In this document: piece after piece, positions 39,278 through 48,568 of the stretch
Position numbering within the stretch: position 1 is the first letter of the stretch
Layout: the number at the start of each line of letters is the position of its first letter
Notes under the pieces: generated by a model
Databases searched by the model: none
What the model was told of the DNA's origin: nothing
Seen by the model: the letters and a program-made list of their open reading frames with translations, nothing else
Position numbers and translations under genes: made by a program
Assembly (NCBI GenBank): GCA_009668225.1
Contig: WJYK01000003.1
Location: 248,001-312,000 of the forward strand
Direction: 5' to 3'
DNA from: Enterobacteriaceae bacterium RIT693
GTDB taxonomy: Bacteria > Pseudomonadota > Gammaproteobacteria > Enterobacterales > Enterobacteriaceae
Length of the DNA: 64,000 nt

Positions 39278-40086
39278 CCCCGCTCTCCTGGGGGCACAGT
39301 GTCCCAGTAGAGCAACGCCCAGTCGCGGGACGGTGAGGCAATGGCGCTCGGATCTTGCTGCTGGTACCAGTCACGAAGGCATAGACGTTCGTCTTCCGTG
39401 AGTTCGCCGTGAGTCCAGATTACGTTATCGAGGAATAATGCGAAGGTACTGTTATCGTGGCGCTGGCTATGCCCGTTAATAAAATCTACACGTGCACGTA
39501 TACCCAGCTGGTAAAGTACATTCAGCGCATAAATATAGGTCGGAAGTTCAACCACTTCCCGGCCCATTACCCGTTGAATAACGGGGGACATAAAGGTTGG
39601 ATTGACCAGGTGAGTGGTATAAACGCGCCGCTTTGCCTGGCGGTTTAGCTTGCTCATGGCCTGATGCATGTCGGCGACAAGCGTTGAGCGGGACGCTACG
39701 GCGATATCACATTGTGGCAAATCGTCCCAGGCATCCTCCCAGGCTCGCTTTACCCAGGTGGCATTTATGGTGCCAAGTTCATCCGCACGGCGGGCGGAGA
39801 CGTCAAGCATGCCCTGGCTATAGTCTATGCCATAAACGTGGCTCAAGCGGTTAGCGAGCGCCAGCGCCACTGTTCCCGGGCCGCAGCCCATATCGAACAG
39901 CGTTTCAGCGCCCCGCAGGTCGATTTTTTGCAGCAGTTGCTGAAGATAGCTGTCGGTGGGCGAAGTGCAATTAGCCGCCATTTTTTCTGCTTTGGCATCC
40001 CAGTGCTCGGGCTTTTTCTCCGAGCGATGTGCGAGCCGTAGCTGCTGTTGATAGAGTGCTGAGAAATCAATTTCGTCGATAAGCAT
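39274..40086 (-). CDS. class I SAM-dependent methyltransferase
   Basis: The 270-residue protein carries the SAM-binding motif I LFDMGCGPGTVALAL and GIDYSQGML. The substrate is not recognisable. It lies nine bases after the ABC ATPase and overlaps modD by four bases, so it is translated as part of the uptake operon. Its presence suggests modification of an imported chelate, or of a chelator. The protein is cytoplasmic, with no signal peptide. Confidence 0.8.
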   Translation of the reverse strand: MLIDEIDFSALYQQQLRLAHRSEKKPEHWDAKAEKMAANCTSPTDSYLQQLLQKIDLRGAETLFDMGCGPGTVALALANRLSHVYGIDYSQGMLDVSARRADELGTINATWVKRAWEDAWDDLPQCDIAVASRSTLVADMHQAMSKLNRQAKRRVYTTHLVNPTFMSPVIQRVMGREVVELPTYIYALNVLYQLGIRARVDFINGHSQRHDNSTFALFLDNVIWTHGELTEDERLCLRDWYQQQDPSAIASPSRDWALLYWDTVPPGERG

Positions 40087-40095
40087 AATGCGTCC

Positions 40096-40854
40096 TTATG
40101 GCAGAACATGTCCGAGGTGGCTGCGTATTTGCCCGGTAGTCAGGCCGTAAAGATCTGCGAGACTGTCGGCGCCGAGTTGAGTTTCAGGCGAGCCATGGGT
40201 AAGGCATCCATCCGGCTCGATACGTATCACGCTATCGGCTATCGCCCTGGCGTGAAGGGGGTGATGGGTCGCCATCAGCAGCGTGGTACCTGCTTCTTTT
40301 AGCTGTATCAGGGTATCCAGTAGCCTGATTTGATTGCCAAAGTCGAGGCTGGAGGCCGGTTCATCGAGAAGCAGCAGGCGAGGCTGCTGTACCAGGGCGC
40401 GGGCAATCAGTACCAGCTGACGCTCTCCACCGCTAAGCGCTGTCCAGTGGCGTAGGGCGAGATGCGCAATGCCCATGGTTTCTAGCTGCTTCATTGCCAA
40501 CTGGTGTTCGTTTGCACCGGGAGTGGAGAAGGTATTCATCTGTGGATTCAGCCCCATCATCACCATTTCAATGACGCTGAAAGCAAATGCGCCTTCATGG
40601 GCCTGAGGCACCCAGGCAACGAGCCTCGCTTTTTCGCGGGTTGAAAGGCCGGCGAGCGCGACACCCTTAATGCTTATCTCGCCGGACTGAAGGGGAAGCA
40701 CGCCGAGAATGCTGCGCAGCAGGGTGGTTTTTCCACAGCCGTTGCTACCCAGCAGGCAGCAAAATGTACCGGCATTGAGCGAAAAAGAGAGGTGGCGCAG
40801 CACAGGCCTGCCGGCATAGCACAGCGTCGCCTGCTTCACGTTAAGCAGCGTCAT
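40096..40854 (-). CDS. ABC transporter ATP-binding protein, Fec/BtuD type
   Basis: The 252-residue ATPase shows Walker A (LLGSNGCGKTTLL), the Q-loop WVPQ, the signature LSGGERQ, Walker B LLLLDEPASSLD and the switch histidine MATHH. It belongs to the family that powers import of siderophores, haem, cobalamin and (MolBC) molybdate or tungstate. It overlaps the permease gene by four bases. Confidence 0.9.
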   Translation of the reverse strand: MTLLNVKQATLCYAGRPVLRHLSFSLNAGTFCCLLGSNGCGKTTLLRSILGVLPLQSGEISIKGVALAGLSTREKARLVAWVPQAHEGAFAFSVIEMVMMGLNPQMNTFSTPGANEHQLAMKQLETMGIAHLALRHWTALSGGERQLVLIARALVQQPRLLLLDEPASSLDFGNQIRLLDTLIQLKEAGTTLLMATHHPLHARAIADSVIRIEPDGCLTHGSPETQLGADSLADLYGLTTGQIRSHLGHVLP

Positions 40855-41843
40855 TTATGCCGCCTTAGCAGCAAGCTCAAAAAGAAGGGGGCACCGATAA
40901 AAGCGGTGAGAATACCTAACGGAATTTCCGTACCGGCAAGCGTTCGGGCGAGCGTGTCGGTTGTCAGCAGCAATGTGGCCCCAAGGCACATGGACACCGG
41001 CAGCAGGCGTTGGTGGTTACTGCCGACCATCAGGCGGCCAATATGGGGAACCACCAGACCAATCCAGCCGATAATCCCCGCGACGGAAACGGCGCTGGCC
41101 GTGATCAGCGTGGCGCAGATGATAAGCATTAGCCGCAGTTGTTTTACGTTGACGCCGAGAGACGTAGCCTCATCATCAGACAGCGTCAGCAGGTTCATCT
41201 TCCAGCGCAGCAGCAGGAGTGGCAGCGTTGCCAAAATGATGAGCGGTGCGCAGAGCAGTAAATCAGCAGGGGTAACCGTAGAAAGGCCGCCAAGCAGCCA
41301 GAAGGTTATTGACGGCAGCTGGGTATAAGGGTCGGCGATGATTTTAATCAGTGAGATCCCGGCACCGGCTACCGTGCCAAGCGCGATACCAACAAGTACC
41401 AGGGTCAATACCGGATCGTGACGTGTGCTGGCTCGGGTGACAAGCAATACGCCGCCTACAACTAATAACCCGCCGCTGAATGCAAAAAACTGAACTATCC
41501 ACATCGGCATACCGCACCAGATGGCCACGCTTGCGCCTAACCCTGCACCGGCGGAAACGCCAAGAATGTCCGGTGAGACTAATGGGTTACGGAAGATGCC
41601 CTGGTAAGCGGTACCCGCGGCAGACAGCGCAGCGCCAATCAGTAATCCGGTCATCATGCGCGGCAGGCGAATTTGCCAGAAGACTATTTGTGCCTGTGGT
41701 GAAACGCTGGTTTCGCCAAACGGAGAAATCAGTTCCGCAATTTGCGGCAGACTGAGATGCCAGGGACCCGAAAGTGTGGCAACCACGATAGCCCCAAGAA
41801 GGCTCAGGCAAAGAAAAGCAGGGAGCGGGAAACGATTCATCAT
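40851..41843 (-). CDS. ABC transporter permease, FecCD/BtuC family
   Basis: The 330-residue inner-membrane protein has about ten helices and family motifs RLPRMMTGLLIGAALSAAG, NPLVSPDILGVSAGAGLGA and IGWIGLVVPHIGR (each conserved in BtuC/FecCD). It presumably works as a homodimer with the ATPase and the binding protein of this operon. It overlaps its neighbours on both sides by four bases, a sign of translational coupling. Confidence 0.9.
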   Translation of the reverse strand: MMNRFPLPAFLCLSLLGAIVVATLSGPWHLSLPQIAELISPFGETSVSPQAQIVFWQIRLPRMMTGLLIGAALSAAGTAYQGIFRNPLVSPDILGVSAGAGLGASVAIWCGMPMWIVQFFAFSGGLLVVGGVLLVTRASTRHDPVLTLVLVGIALGTVAGAGISLIKIIADPYTQLPSITFWLLGGLSTVTPADLLLCAPLIILATLPLLLLRWKMNLLTLSDDEATSLGVNVKQLRLMLIICATLITASAVSVAGIIGWIGLVVPHIGRLMVGSNHQRLLPVSMCLGATLLLTTDTLARTLAGTEIPLGILTAFIGAPFFLSLLLRRHK

Positions 41844-42862
41844 GCATCCACGAGCGTTTTATATCGCTGTTCGCTAAGCTCGTTATGCCAAAAAAGCCGA
41901 CTGTAAAGCTGCATGTCGCTCTGGAACTGAGGGCGAATGGTTGGATCAATCCAGGCCTGCAGTCTGCGCATGCCGAGCAGGCGATTAATACCCGGTGGCG
42001 CATCCAGCCAGCCAAAGGGCAGGCCCTGGAGCAGCAATATGCGGTGGTGGGCGACAGCGGAAACGCCCCGCCACGCCGGGTCGTTCAGCAGGCTCGTCAG
42101 CGTAGTTTTATCCTGAACCAGGATAATATCCGGCTGCCAGAGCAGCAGGTTCTCTATCGAAACCTGAGTCAGCCCGCTGCGGCCTGCAATACGTGCCACG
42201 TTTTCTAATCCTAATAGTTCTGCTGCTTCGGTGTGCAATGAGCCTTGCAGGCCAGTTTCCAGCCCACGCGGCCCCCTCGCAGCATAAAAACGAAGATTAG
42301 CGGCAGCGCTGCGCGAGAAGGTTAATGCATCAGAAATAAAGTGCTGTGCCAGTTCAGCTTGATTATGCGTTCGTTCTTCAACGCCGAGAATTTCACCCAC
42401 GGTAGTTAATTGCCGTGCGGAATGAATTAATTCTCCGTTAATTAAAACCCAGGGGATTTGCGTCTGGTCGCTAATGCGTTTTGCCTGAGAGAGCCATGTT
42501 TCATCCGCACTGCCACAATCGATAATAACGTCGGGTTTAAGTGATAATAGTGTTTCCAGCGGGAGCGTGCTTCCACCGCCGACAAGTCTGCCATATTTAG
42601 GCAGTTGACGAATAGTTTCTGGCAACAGACCGTTCGCTTTACGGCTGAAGTCGAAAGAAGAAAGGCCGAGGAGTTTCTCTGGCGCAGCGGCAATCATTAA
42701 AACATCGGCCGGTGACCCCGCACTCACGACGCGCCGAATCGCCCCCGGCGCGGGAAGCGTATTGATTGTCTGCTTCAGTGGCGCAGAGGCAAACAGTGAA
42801 GTTGTGGGTAACAGTGCGCCGGTGGCCAGCGCCTGTAAAAACATCCTTCTTGTCAGCGACAT
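41840..42862 (-). CDS. periplasmic metal/metallophore-binding protein with Tat-type signal
   Basis: The 340-residue protein begins with a twin-arginine signal (TRRMFLQAL) and a hydrophobic stretch ending near LFASA, so it may be exported folded. The rest is a BtuF/FecB-type class III binding protein (VVSAGSPADVLMIAAAPEKL, LLSLKPDVIIDCG, LLLWQPDIILVQ). The MolA protein of Haemophilus belongs to the same class and binds molybdate and tungstate. It is the first gene of the operon, 33 bases downstream of the ModE-type box. Confidence 0.85.
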   Translation of the reverse strand: MSLTRRMFLQALATGALLPTTSLFASAPLKQTINTLPAPGAIRRVVSAGSPADVLMIAAAPEKLLGLSSFDFSRKANGLLPETIRQLPKYGRLVGGGSTLPLETLLSLKPDVIIDCGSADETWLSQAKRISDQTQIPWVLINGELIHSARQLTTVGEILGVEERTHNQAELAQHFISDALTFSRSAAANLRFYAARGPRGLETGLQGSLHTEAAELLGLENVARIAGRSGLTQVSIENLLLWQPDIILVQDKTTLTSLLNDPAWRGVSAVAHHRILLLQGLPFGWLDAPPGINRLLGMRRLQAWIDPTIRPQFQSDMQLYSRLFWHNELSEQRYKTLVDA

Positions 42863-42894
42863 TTATTCTTTCCAATAAAATCCTGAATAAAGTT

Positions 42895-42918
42895 CGTTAT
42901 ATACTCACATATATATCG
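42895..42918 (-). promoter_or_regulatory. ModE-type operator of the TonB/ABC uptake operon
   Basis: CGTTATATA-CTCACA-TATATATCG is a 24-base inverted repeat that agrees with the ModE consensus (CGnTATATA-N6-TATATnnCG). Molybdate-bound ModE represses modABC in E. coli through such a site. Its place just before the binding-protein start suggests repression of all six genes when molybdate is plentiful. Confidence 0.72.
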
Positions 42919-43086
42919 TCTATTTAATTGTCTGGGGTCAATTTATAGACGTTTAACGTGCTATTTACCTCTAAAGAGTAGAGCCGGATCTCTATTGAAT
43001 GTATTCATTTAAGGAATGGGTGAGTGATGTTTTATTTCTGGATTATATGGCTTCGCCGGTAATGGCGTTTGTGCAGGCTGGTCAGG

Positions 43087-43111
43087 AAATAAAAAAGCGG
43101 CCGTAGCCGCT
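43087..43111 (-). terminator. Rho-independent terminator of treA
   Basis: On the minus strand AGCGGC-TACG-GCCGCT runs into TTTTTATTT, seven bases after the treA stop, which separates treA from the uptake operon. Confidence 0.88.
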
Positions 43112-43117
43112 AAGATA

Positions 43118-44872
43118 TTATTCAGCTGATTTATTGTCAGCAGGCGGTGGGGCTGTTTTCGCTGCCGCCGGTTTAACCGTGTCGGTCACGGGGCCGGGGG
43201 TTGCAGAAGGCAGTTTATCCGGCGCATTGTCGCAGGGTTTTTCTTTATCGCAGAGCAGGTCCAGCATTTTGAGCGTGACGCCATTCGTCCAGCCGAAGCC
43301 ATCCTGGAGCGGATATTCGCCACCGCCGCTCGCCCCGGTGGTGGTGACATCGTATTTCTCGACCAGCTTCTGCTCTTTGTTGTAGATGTGCTGCACGTTG
43401 TTCAGGAAACGGAAGCTGACCTCCAGCGCAAGGTCTTTGTGCCCGTAATTTTGCAGGCCTTCGGTTGCCACCCACTGCAGCGGCGCCCAGCCGTTTGGCG
43501 CATCCCATTGCTGGCTGGTTTTCACACTGGTGGTGGCGAGTCCACCCGCGTTGAGCAGATGCTGGCGTGTTGCTTTTGCCATTTTATCCGCGTGGTCCTG
43601 CGAGGCGGCATGAACATAAAGCGGGAATAAAGCCGCAGCGGTCAGCGGGTTACGAACTGCATTACTTTTAAGATCGTAGTCCGCGTACCAGCCTTCTTTT
43701 GCATTCCACAGATTTTGCTCAATCGCTTTTTGGCGATCATCAGCGGCTTGCTTATAGCGCTCTGCCGCTGCGTCATCTCCGCTAAGCTTGCTGGCGTGAG
43801 AAAGCGTTTTTTCTAGCTGATAAAGCAGGGCATTGAGGTCGATCGGTACAATACTTGTGGTTCGAATGGTGCCGAGCTGCGCCGGGTTGTCCATCCAGCG
43901 TGAGCTAAAGTCCCAGCCGGACGCGGCTGCGGCTCGCAGATCGCGATAAATATCGGTTGCCGCACGGGCCGGTGTGCTTTTCGCGGTGGCCACATCGTCC
44001 AGGTATGACTCCGTGCGAGGCGTGTCTTTGTCATCCCAGTAGCGATTGAGCAGAGCGCCGTTTTTTAGCTTAACCACGCGTTTGTGGGCATCGCCTGTCT
44101 TCAGTGCATCGCTACCGTCCATCCACCAGGCATACTCTTGTTTTAGCTGCGGCAAATAGGTTTTGTAGACGTCATCCCCTTTGTTCTGCGCCAGCAATTC
44201 GACCATCATGGCGAAGAACGGCGGCTGCGAACGGCCAAGGTAGTAGCTGCGGTTGCCGTTTGGAACGTAGCCCCAGGTGTCTATCTCATCGGCGAAGTTG
44301 TCCACCATGTCCTGCACATTATCCCAGTGGCCACTTTCAGCCAGACCGAGCATCGTGAAATAGCTGTCCCAATAATAGACTTCCCGAAAGCGGCCACCGG
44401 GCACAACGTAAGGCTTCGGAAGCGGAAGCAACGAGTCCCATTTACTTGTGCTGTCGGTGGTGGTGCGTGTCAGTACAGGCCACAGCCCGTTGATATGCTC
44501 GCGTAGGCTTTCTCCTTCCTGCGGCACATATTTATCCTCGTCCCTGGGCAGAATAAAGTTCACGTCAACAAAGTGGCGCAAATCGAACCCTGAGAGCCTG
44601 CGCTGCATACGATAATCGGCGAGGATCATCAGCGGGTCGCCTTTGGGCACCGCATCAGCAAAAGTTTTCTGATCGGGGAAAAGCTTTGCCGTTTGAACAT
44701 CAATAAACAATGGTCCAAAAAGCTCATCAGGTGATTGAGGCTGGGGAGGGCGAACGGTTTCCTGGGCTGCAAATGAAGCAAGCGGCGCGAAGCCAAAAAC
44801 GACACCGGTAACGGCTATCTGGACCGCAAGACAGAGTGCATGAGGCCGGTGCAAAACGGGTTTTATCATCAT
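43118..44872 (-). CDS. treA: periplasmic trehalase
   Basis: TreA hydrolyses trehalose to two glucose molecules in the periplasm. The 584-residue protein has a signal peptide to about residue 35 (ASFAA) and both GH37 signatures: [15 protein letters not shown] and [13 protein letters not shown], with the glycine-rich [19 protein letters not shown]. The C-terminus has a Pro/Ala-rich tail beyond the catalytic domain. E. coli TreA is 565 residues, and the gene is near ymgE there too; here about nine kilobases of uptake genes lie between. Confidence 0.95.
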   Translation of the reverse strand: MMIKPVLHRPHALCLAVQIAVTGVVFGFAPLASFAAQETVRPPQPQSPDELFGPLFIDVQTAKLFPDQKTFADAVPKGDPLMILADYRMQRRLSGFDLRHFVDVNFILPRDEDKYVPQEGESLREHINGLWPVLTRTTTDSTSKWDSLLPLPKPYVVPGGRFREVYYWDSYFTMLGLAESGHWDNVQDMVDNFADEIDTWGYVPNGNRSYYLGRSQPPFFAMMVELLAQNKGDDVYKTYLPQLKQEYAWWMDGSDALKTGDAHKRVVKLKNGALLNRYWDDKDTPRTESYLDDVATAKSTPARAATDIYRDLRAAAASGWDFSSRWMDNPAQLGTIRTTSIVPIDLNALLYQLEKTLSHASKLSGDDAAAERYKQAADDRQKAIEQNLWNAKEGWYADYDLKSNAVRNPLTAAALFPLYVHAASQDHADKMAKATRQHLLNAGGLATTSVKTSQQWDAPNGWAPLQWVATEGLQNYGHKDLALEVSFRFLNNVQHIYNKEQKLVEKYDVTTTGASGGGEYPLQDGFGWTNGVTLKMLDLLCDKEKPCDNAPDKLPSATPGPVTDTVKPAAAKTAPPPADNKSAE

Positions 44873-44998
44873 TTATTCTCCTTTGACTGGACGCAACACG
44901 CTACGTTGCGATCAACTCCCTGAAAACCTTAGTTGAATTTTCCGAATTTCGTGTGCGGTTGATAATAAAAATGGAAAAACCAGACAATTTACCGGCGT

Positions 44999-45022
44999 AA
45001 AAAAGCCCCGCGTGCCGGGGCT
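44999..45022 (-). terminator. Rho-independent terminator of the pseudokinase operon
   Basis: On the minus strand AGCCCCG-GCACG-CGGGGCT is followed by TTTTT. It lies 60 bases after the kinase-like stop. The rest of the gap to treA (44873-44998) is AT-rich and probably holds the treA promoter. Confidence 0.88.
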
Positions 45023-45082
45023 GAAATAATGAGGCTGGAGAATTGCTGTCAAAGTCGACATTCTGGTCCTGCTTGTACGTCC

Positions 45083-46465
45083 TTACCCCTGCGGATTCAC
45101 CAGCCACGTGCCTGGGTTCGCCACCACAATGGTTTGTTTGCGGGACTGCTCGCCACCGCTTAGCGTTAGCAGATATTTTCCTGCAGGAAGCTGGAGCGAC
45201 GCAAATCCGTTGGCTGCCGGCGTTACCTTTTGCGCTTTGCCATTGACCGTCAGCTGCTCGCCTTCGTTCATGCGGATGTAGACGCGAGCAAGGGCGCTGT
45301 CGGTACTGGCCGCTGCGGGCGCTCCGCCCACCTGAGGAGTGCTTTTGCTGGCGACAACCGGCTCGGCGCCAGTCTCTGGAGTGGGTGCCGACGAGCTTCC
45401 CCGGCCAAACAGCAGCGCGCCGACAATCAGGCCAGCCAGGGCGCCAGCGGCAATTTGCAGGGCGGATTGACAGCGCTTCCAGAGCGGGAGAGTCGCGGTG
45501 TCTTCAGGCTCTTCCACCGGCACCAGCGCGGTTCCGGTCTTTTTGTTGCTGACCAGCTCCCGTACATCCTCTACGGGGATATTAAGCCGCTCGGCGAAGT
45601 CATCAACGGATTGTGGCCGGTCCTCTGGCTTAAGGGAGAGCGCCTTATCTACCGCCTGCAGCAGGTTGAGGGAATAGCCTTCAGGCTGGCTTTCCGCAAG
45701 CGTAATACAGCTGTCCTGAATGCTGCGCGCGACGCTTGCCGGCGGCGCATTTCCGGTAATTAGCGTATACAGCACGGCACCCAGCGCGTAGATATCGGTC
45801 CACGGCCCAAGCTGGCTTGCCAGGTCACCAGTGTACTGCTCGAGCGGAGCAAAGCCCGGATGGAGCAGGGTGTTGCCTTCATCAAGCGACCCCTGGCTGC
45901 GACGTGCGGCACCGGTATTGAGCAGGATAGGCAGGCCGTTGTCCTGAATCTGGATGCTTCTCAGCGACAGGTTACGGTGGAGATGTTCTGCCGCATGCAG
46001 CGTTGCCAGCGCCCCGCAGAGCATCGGCAGCATGCGGCGGATCCAGGCTTCATCAATAAGCGACGGCTGCTGCTTTTGCAGCTCATCAAGCGTAATGCCG
46101 CTATAGAATAGCGTGACAACGTAGGCGGTATTGTTGTCGCTCCAGACGCGCAGCACCTGAGGTAAGTTGGGGTGGTTGAAATGAGCCAGCTGACGCGCTT
46201 CTTGTATAAAACCGTTCAGGCCGGTGGTGTACACCAGATGATCGCGTTCACTGTGCAGCACCAACTCCATAACGTCATTACGCATGGCGTAGGCTTTAGG
46301 CATATATTCACGAATAGCCACCAGGCGTTCGAGCTGGTGATCCCAGGCCCGATAAACGATGCTGGTCGTGCTGGCATCAATAGCTTCCTGAATCTCGAAT
46401 TCATCAAAGCGGTAGCCAGGCGGCAGAGCGTTGGGCACTCTCGGAATAAAATCGTTATCTGTCAT
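45083..46465 (-). CDS. membrane-anchored protein-kinase-like protein, probable pseudokinase
   Basis: The 460-residue product (start ATG 46465 behind AGAGAA; the open frame to 46603 runs into the preceding gene) has a Hanks-type kinase fold at 20-290, one membrane helix at about 335-354, and a PEGA-like extracytoplasmic tail. Key catalytic residues are replaced: VAIK is VAIR (Arg52), HRD is HRN (163-165), the DFG position reads LNT (182-184), and the glycine-rich loop lacks glycines. Structural motifs remain (GFAPLEQY, DIYALGAVLYTLITG). It is therefore predicted to bind partners rather than phosphorylate. It is last in a three-gene operon, 38 bases after the preceding gene. Confidence 0.72.
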   Translation of the reverse strand: MTDNDFIPRVPNALPPGYRFDEFEIQEAIDASTTSIVYRAWDHQLERLVAIREYMPKAYAMRNDVMELVLHSERDHLVYTTGLNGFIQEARQLAHFNHPNLPQVLRVWSDNNTAYVVTLFYSGITLDELQKQQPSLIDEAWIRRMLPMLCGALATLHAAEHLHRNLSLRSIQIQDNGLPILLNTGAARRSQGSLDEGNTLLHPGFAPLEQYTGDLASQLGPWTDIYALGAVLYTLITGNAPPASVARSIQDSCITLAESQPEGYSLNLLQAVDKALSLKPEDRPQSVDDFAERLNIPVEDVRELVSNKKTGTALVPVEEPEDTATLPLWKRCQSALQIAAGALAGLIVGALLFGRGSSSAPTPETGAEPVVASKSTPQVGGAPAAASTDSALARVYIRMNEGEQLTVNGKAQKVTPAANGFASLQLPAGKYLLTLSGGEQSRKQTIVVANPGTWLVNPQG

Positions 46466-46503
46466 GATGTTCTCTGCGCGAAATCGTGCAACATGCGAAA
46501 TAT

Positions 46504-47463
46504 TTATTTTTGGGCGCGCCACGCACCGGCAGCAGGATCGCGCAACTGCGGGTGCAGTGACTCGATCAACAGCAACGTAATAGCCGTATTCGGCGTCAGC
46601 CAACCGGACCAGAGTTTGCGCACCTCGTTTAGCCGTGCCTGAAGACGCGGCTCATCAAGCGCCATGTCGCGTGGCACCTCAACGGCGATTGTGCCGCTGG
46701 CTTTCCAGCCGTTTATTTCCGGGTGATAAGGTAAAATTAACCAGCTTTGTGGCGCCTGTTCATTGCTGACGACCATACGCTCGTTATTCACGCTGGTGAT
46801 AAGCAGCGTATCGGCGTCGGCAGCAGGGTTCAGCCCGCTGACCGGGAAACCGTGCACGAAAGACATCGTGATGCGTTTCTCGCCACCCGTGCCGCGCTGA
46901 ATCACTTCGCTACTGCCGTTCAGCCAGCCACCTTTTTCGCATTTGCCGTTTTGTTTACTGGGAATAAACAGCGCGGTGCTGTTGGCGTCGCCCTGCCAGA
47001 ACGTTCGCAGATGGCAGCCGTCCTGTAAGGTAAATTCCAGCCATGGGGTACGATCGAGCGGTGTGGAAAGGTCTTCCGGGCGTTCGTTACGGGTCGCAAC
47101 GGATGACAGCGGAGATTCAATAGCAACGTCCCAGTCGCTGGCCTTAGTGGCTGAGCCACGAGCAAGCGAAGCACCCGCGGTATCTTCAAGCTGCCAGTTT
47201 ACACGCTCAATTTCGCCGCACTGGTTTTCCAGGAGTGCACCGAGGCGGGGCATGAAGGTTTTGAGAATGAGCGGGTTTTTATCACCGTTCGCCACAATAC
47301 GCACCGGCAGCTCGGCAGCACACCAGTTTTGCGGGGCGTTACTTTTAATATTGTCTATCCACACATCCAGCTTCTGGGAAGGCGACTGAACGATGCGGTA
47401 GTTCCCTGCCCAGACGGTAGTTGATGCCAGCAGCAACGCCATACCCGAAAGCCAGAGTTTCAT
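46504..47463 (-). CDS. secreted periplasmic protein of unknown function
   Basis: I do not recognise this 319-residue protein. It has a clear signal peptide (MKLWLSGMALLLA..., cleavage near VWA-GN) and no further membrane helix. Cysteines are few (NWCAAEL, NQCGEIE, DGCHL, GKCEKG) and could form two disulfides. ATG 47463, behind AAGGA, is preferred over the open frame to 47550. It sits between a SH3 lipoprotein and the kinase-like protein, which suggests a shared envelope role. Confidence 0.7.
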   Translation of the reverse strand: MKLWLSGMALLLASTTVWAGNYRIVQSPSQKLDVWIDNIKSNAPQNWCAAELPVRIVANGDKNPLILKTFMPRLGALLENQCGEIERVNWQLEDTAGASLARGSATKASDWDVAIESPLSSVATRNERPEDLSTPLDRTPWLEFTLQDGCHLRTFWQGDANSTALFIPSKQNGKCEKGGWLNGSSEVIQRGTGGEKRITMSFVHGFPVSGLNPAADADTLLITSVNNERMVVSNEQAPQSWLILPYHPEINGWKASGTIAVEVPRDMALDEPRLQARLNEVRKLWSGWLTPNTAITLLLIESLHPQLRDPAAGAWRAQK

Positions 47464-47586
47464 AAAAATCCTTGTTAGCCTGTGTGTAAAGTGGAGGGCT
47501 AAAATCAACTCCTGCACAGGTTGCCGGGCCGACCGTTGCCATGCTCTCACGGTAATAACTTGTTATAAACTTCCCTATCGGAAAGT

Positions 47587-48081
47587 TTAGTTAATGATCC
47601 ACGTTCCGTTATCAGCGTTCTGGCAAGCTTTGCTTTTATTATCTACCGCAACGCAGGTGGATTTTTTAGCCGCACGACGAGGGCGAGGGCGGTCTTTTTT
47701 CAGCGCCTGATTATAAAGTTCACTCTTCACCAGCGCTCTTAACGGGGCATAGCCCAGTAGCTCTTGCTTATCCTGCTCAGCAATAGCAAGCCAGTGATTT
47801 TCTACCTCACCAAGCACCGTATAGCTCTGACCATTCTCCAACTGGGCTATCACTTTGCCGCCAAAATCAGGTTTACTCATAATTGAGCCAGGATAAAGTG
47901 CCCGGTAGCTGGCATCCACAGGCGTAAATTCTTGTGGTGCCTCAACAGCATAGCGGTGGGTCAGGGTGACGCCGTTTACCGTGCTGGTCACAATGGTGTC
48001 GTCAGTCATCTTCGGCGGTGGCGCTTTACAACCGACAACCGTGGTGACAACAAGAAGGACTAACAGGCTTCGCAATTTCAT
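47587..48081 (-). CDS. SH3-domain lipoprotein
   Basis: The 164-residue protein has a signal peptide with lipobox VVGC (Cys18) and a bacterial SH3-like segment at about 60-115 (GKVIAQLENGQSYTVLGEVE ending in LLGYAPLRALV). The tail is basic, then has two cysteines (STCVAV and KACQN). It is predicted to be anchored in the envelope and to bind a peptide or glycan partner. It is first in the operon; 123 bases without a gene separate it from the next. Confidence 0.72.
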   Translation of the reverse strand: MKLRSLLVLLVVTTVVGCKAPPPKMTDDTIVTSTVNGVTLTHRYAVEAPQEFTPVDASYRALYPGSIMSKPDFGGKVIAQLENGQSYTVLGEVENHWLAIAEQDKQELLGYAPLRALVKSELYNQALKKDRPRPRRAAKKSTCVAVDNKSKACQNADNGTWIIN

Positions 48082-48402
48082 TGAGACGTTCCCTGAGAAA
48101 AAGGTTAAAACCCAACCGCCGCGGAATGCGAGGAGCGCCGCACAGGAAAATGGTCCACGACGTGAGATACGCCCACGCAAAACAGTACGGTGGCCTGCCA
48201 GGCTCACCGCGACAAAGGAATTCGCGTGGTTTCAGTATAGTAGCGTGATTTTACATAGCCTGGTTAACAATTCAATGGCGATATAACACCTGAATAACCG
48301 ATAACACGCATGTATGTTTGATGGCGGCTTTGCGCCGGCGAAAATTTGCCTGATGCAAAAGTAACCTGCGCGGCGGTCGGCGGTGCTGAAAAATAGGAAG
48401 AT

Positions 48403-48501
48403 ATGTCTAATTTTTTGAATTTATTTGAAAAATTCAGCATTTTCGACGAAGTCTTATTTTCATTGCCCGGTCAATACTTAAGCCGCACAGGTTTTTTTTG
48501 A
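48403..48501 (+). CDS. possible 32-residue small protein
   Basis: AGGAAG stands five bases before ATG 48403, opening a frame of 32 codons (MSNFLNLFEKFSIFDEVLFS then LPGQYLSRTGFF) that ends at TGA 48501. The first 20 residues could form an amphipathic helix. It lies alone in the 487-base gap between the SH3 lipoprotein and the XRE regulator. No homologue is known to me; it could be chance in AT-rich DNA. Confidence 0.3.
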   Translation: MSNFLNLFEKFSIFDEVLFSLPGQYLSRTGFF

Positions 48502-48568
48502 GGAAATTCTTAAATCAAAGAAAAATAGTGCAGCTTGTCCATAAGCTGCCGGGCCGCATGCGATGACA

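Noticed and set aside
43027-43062. 11-residue hydrophobic peptide (MFYFWIIWLRR) with an upstream GGAATGGG
   Set aside because: Too short to support and located in an AT-rich gap between treA and the uptake operon.
45083-48081. Type VI secretion regulatory genes (PpkA/TagQ-like)
   Set aside because: A kinase-like protein and a lipoprotein are suggestive, but no T6SS structural gene, phosphatase or FHA protein is present and the kinase residues are lost.
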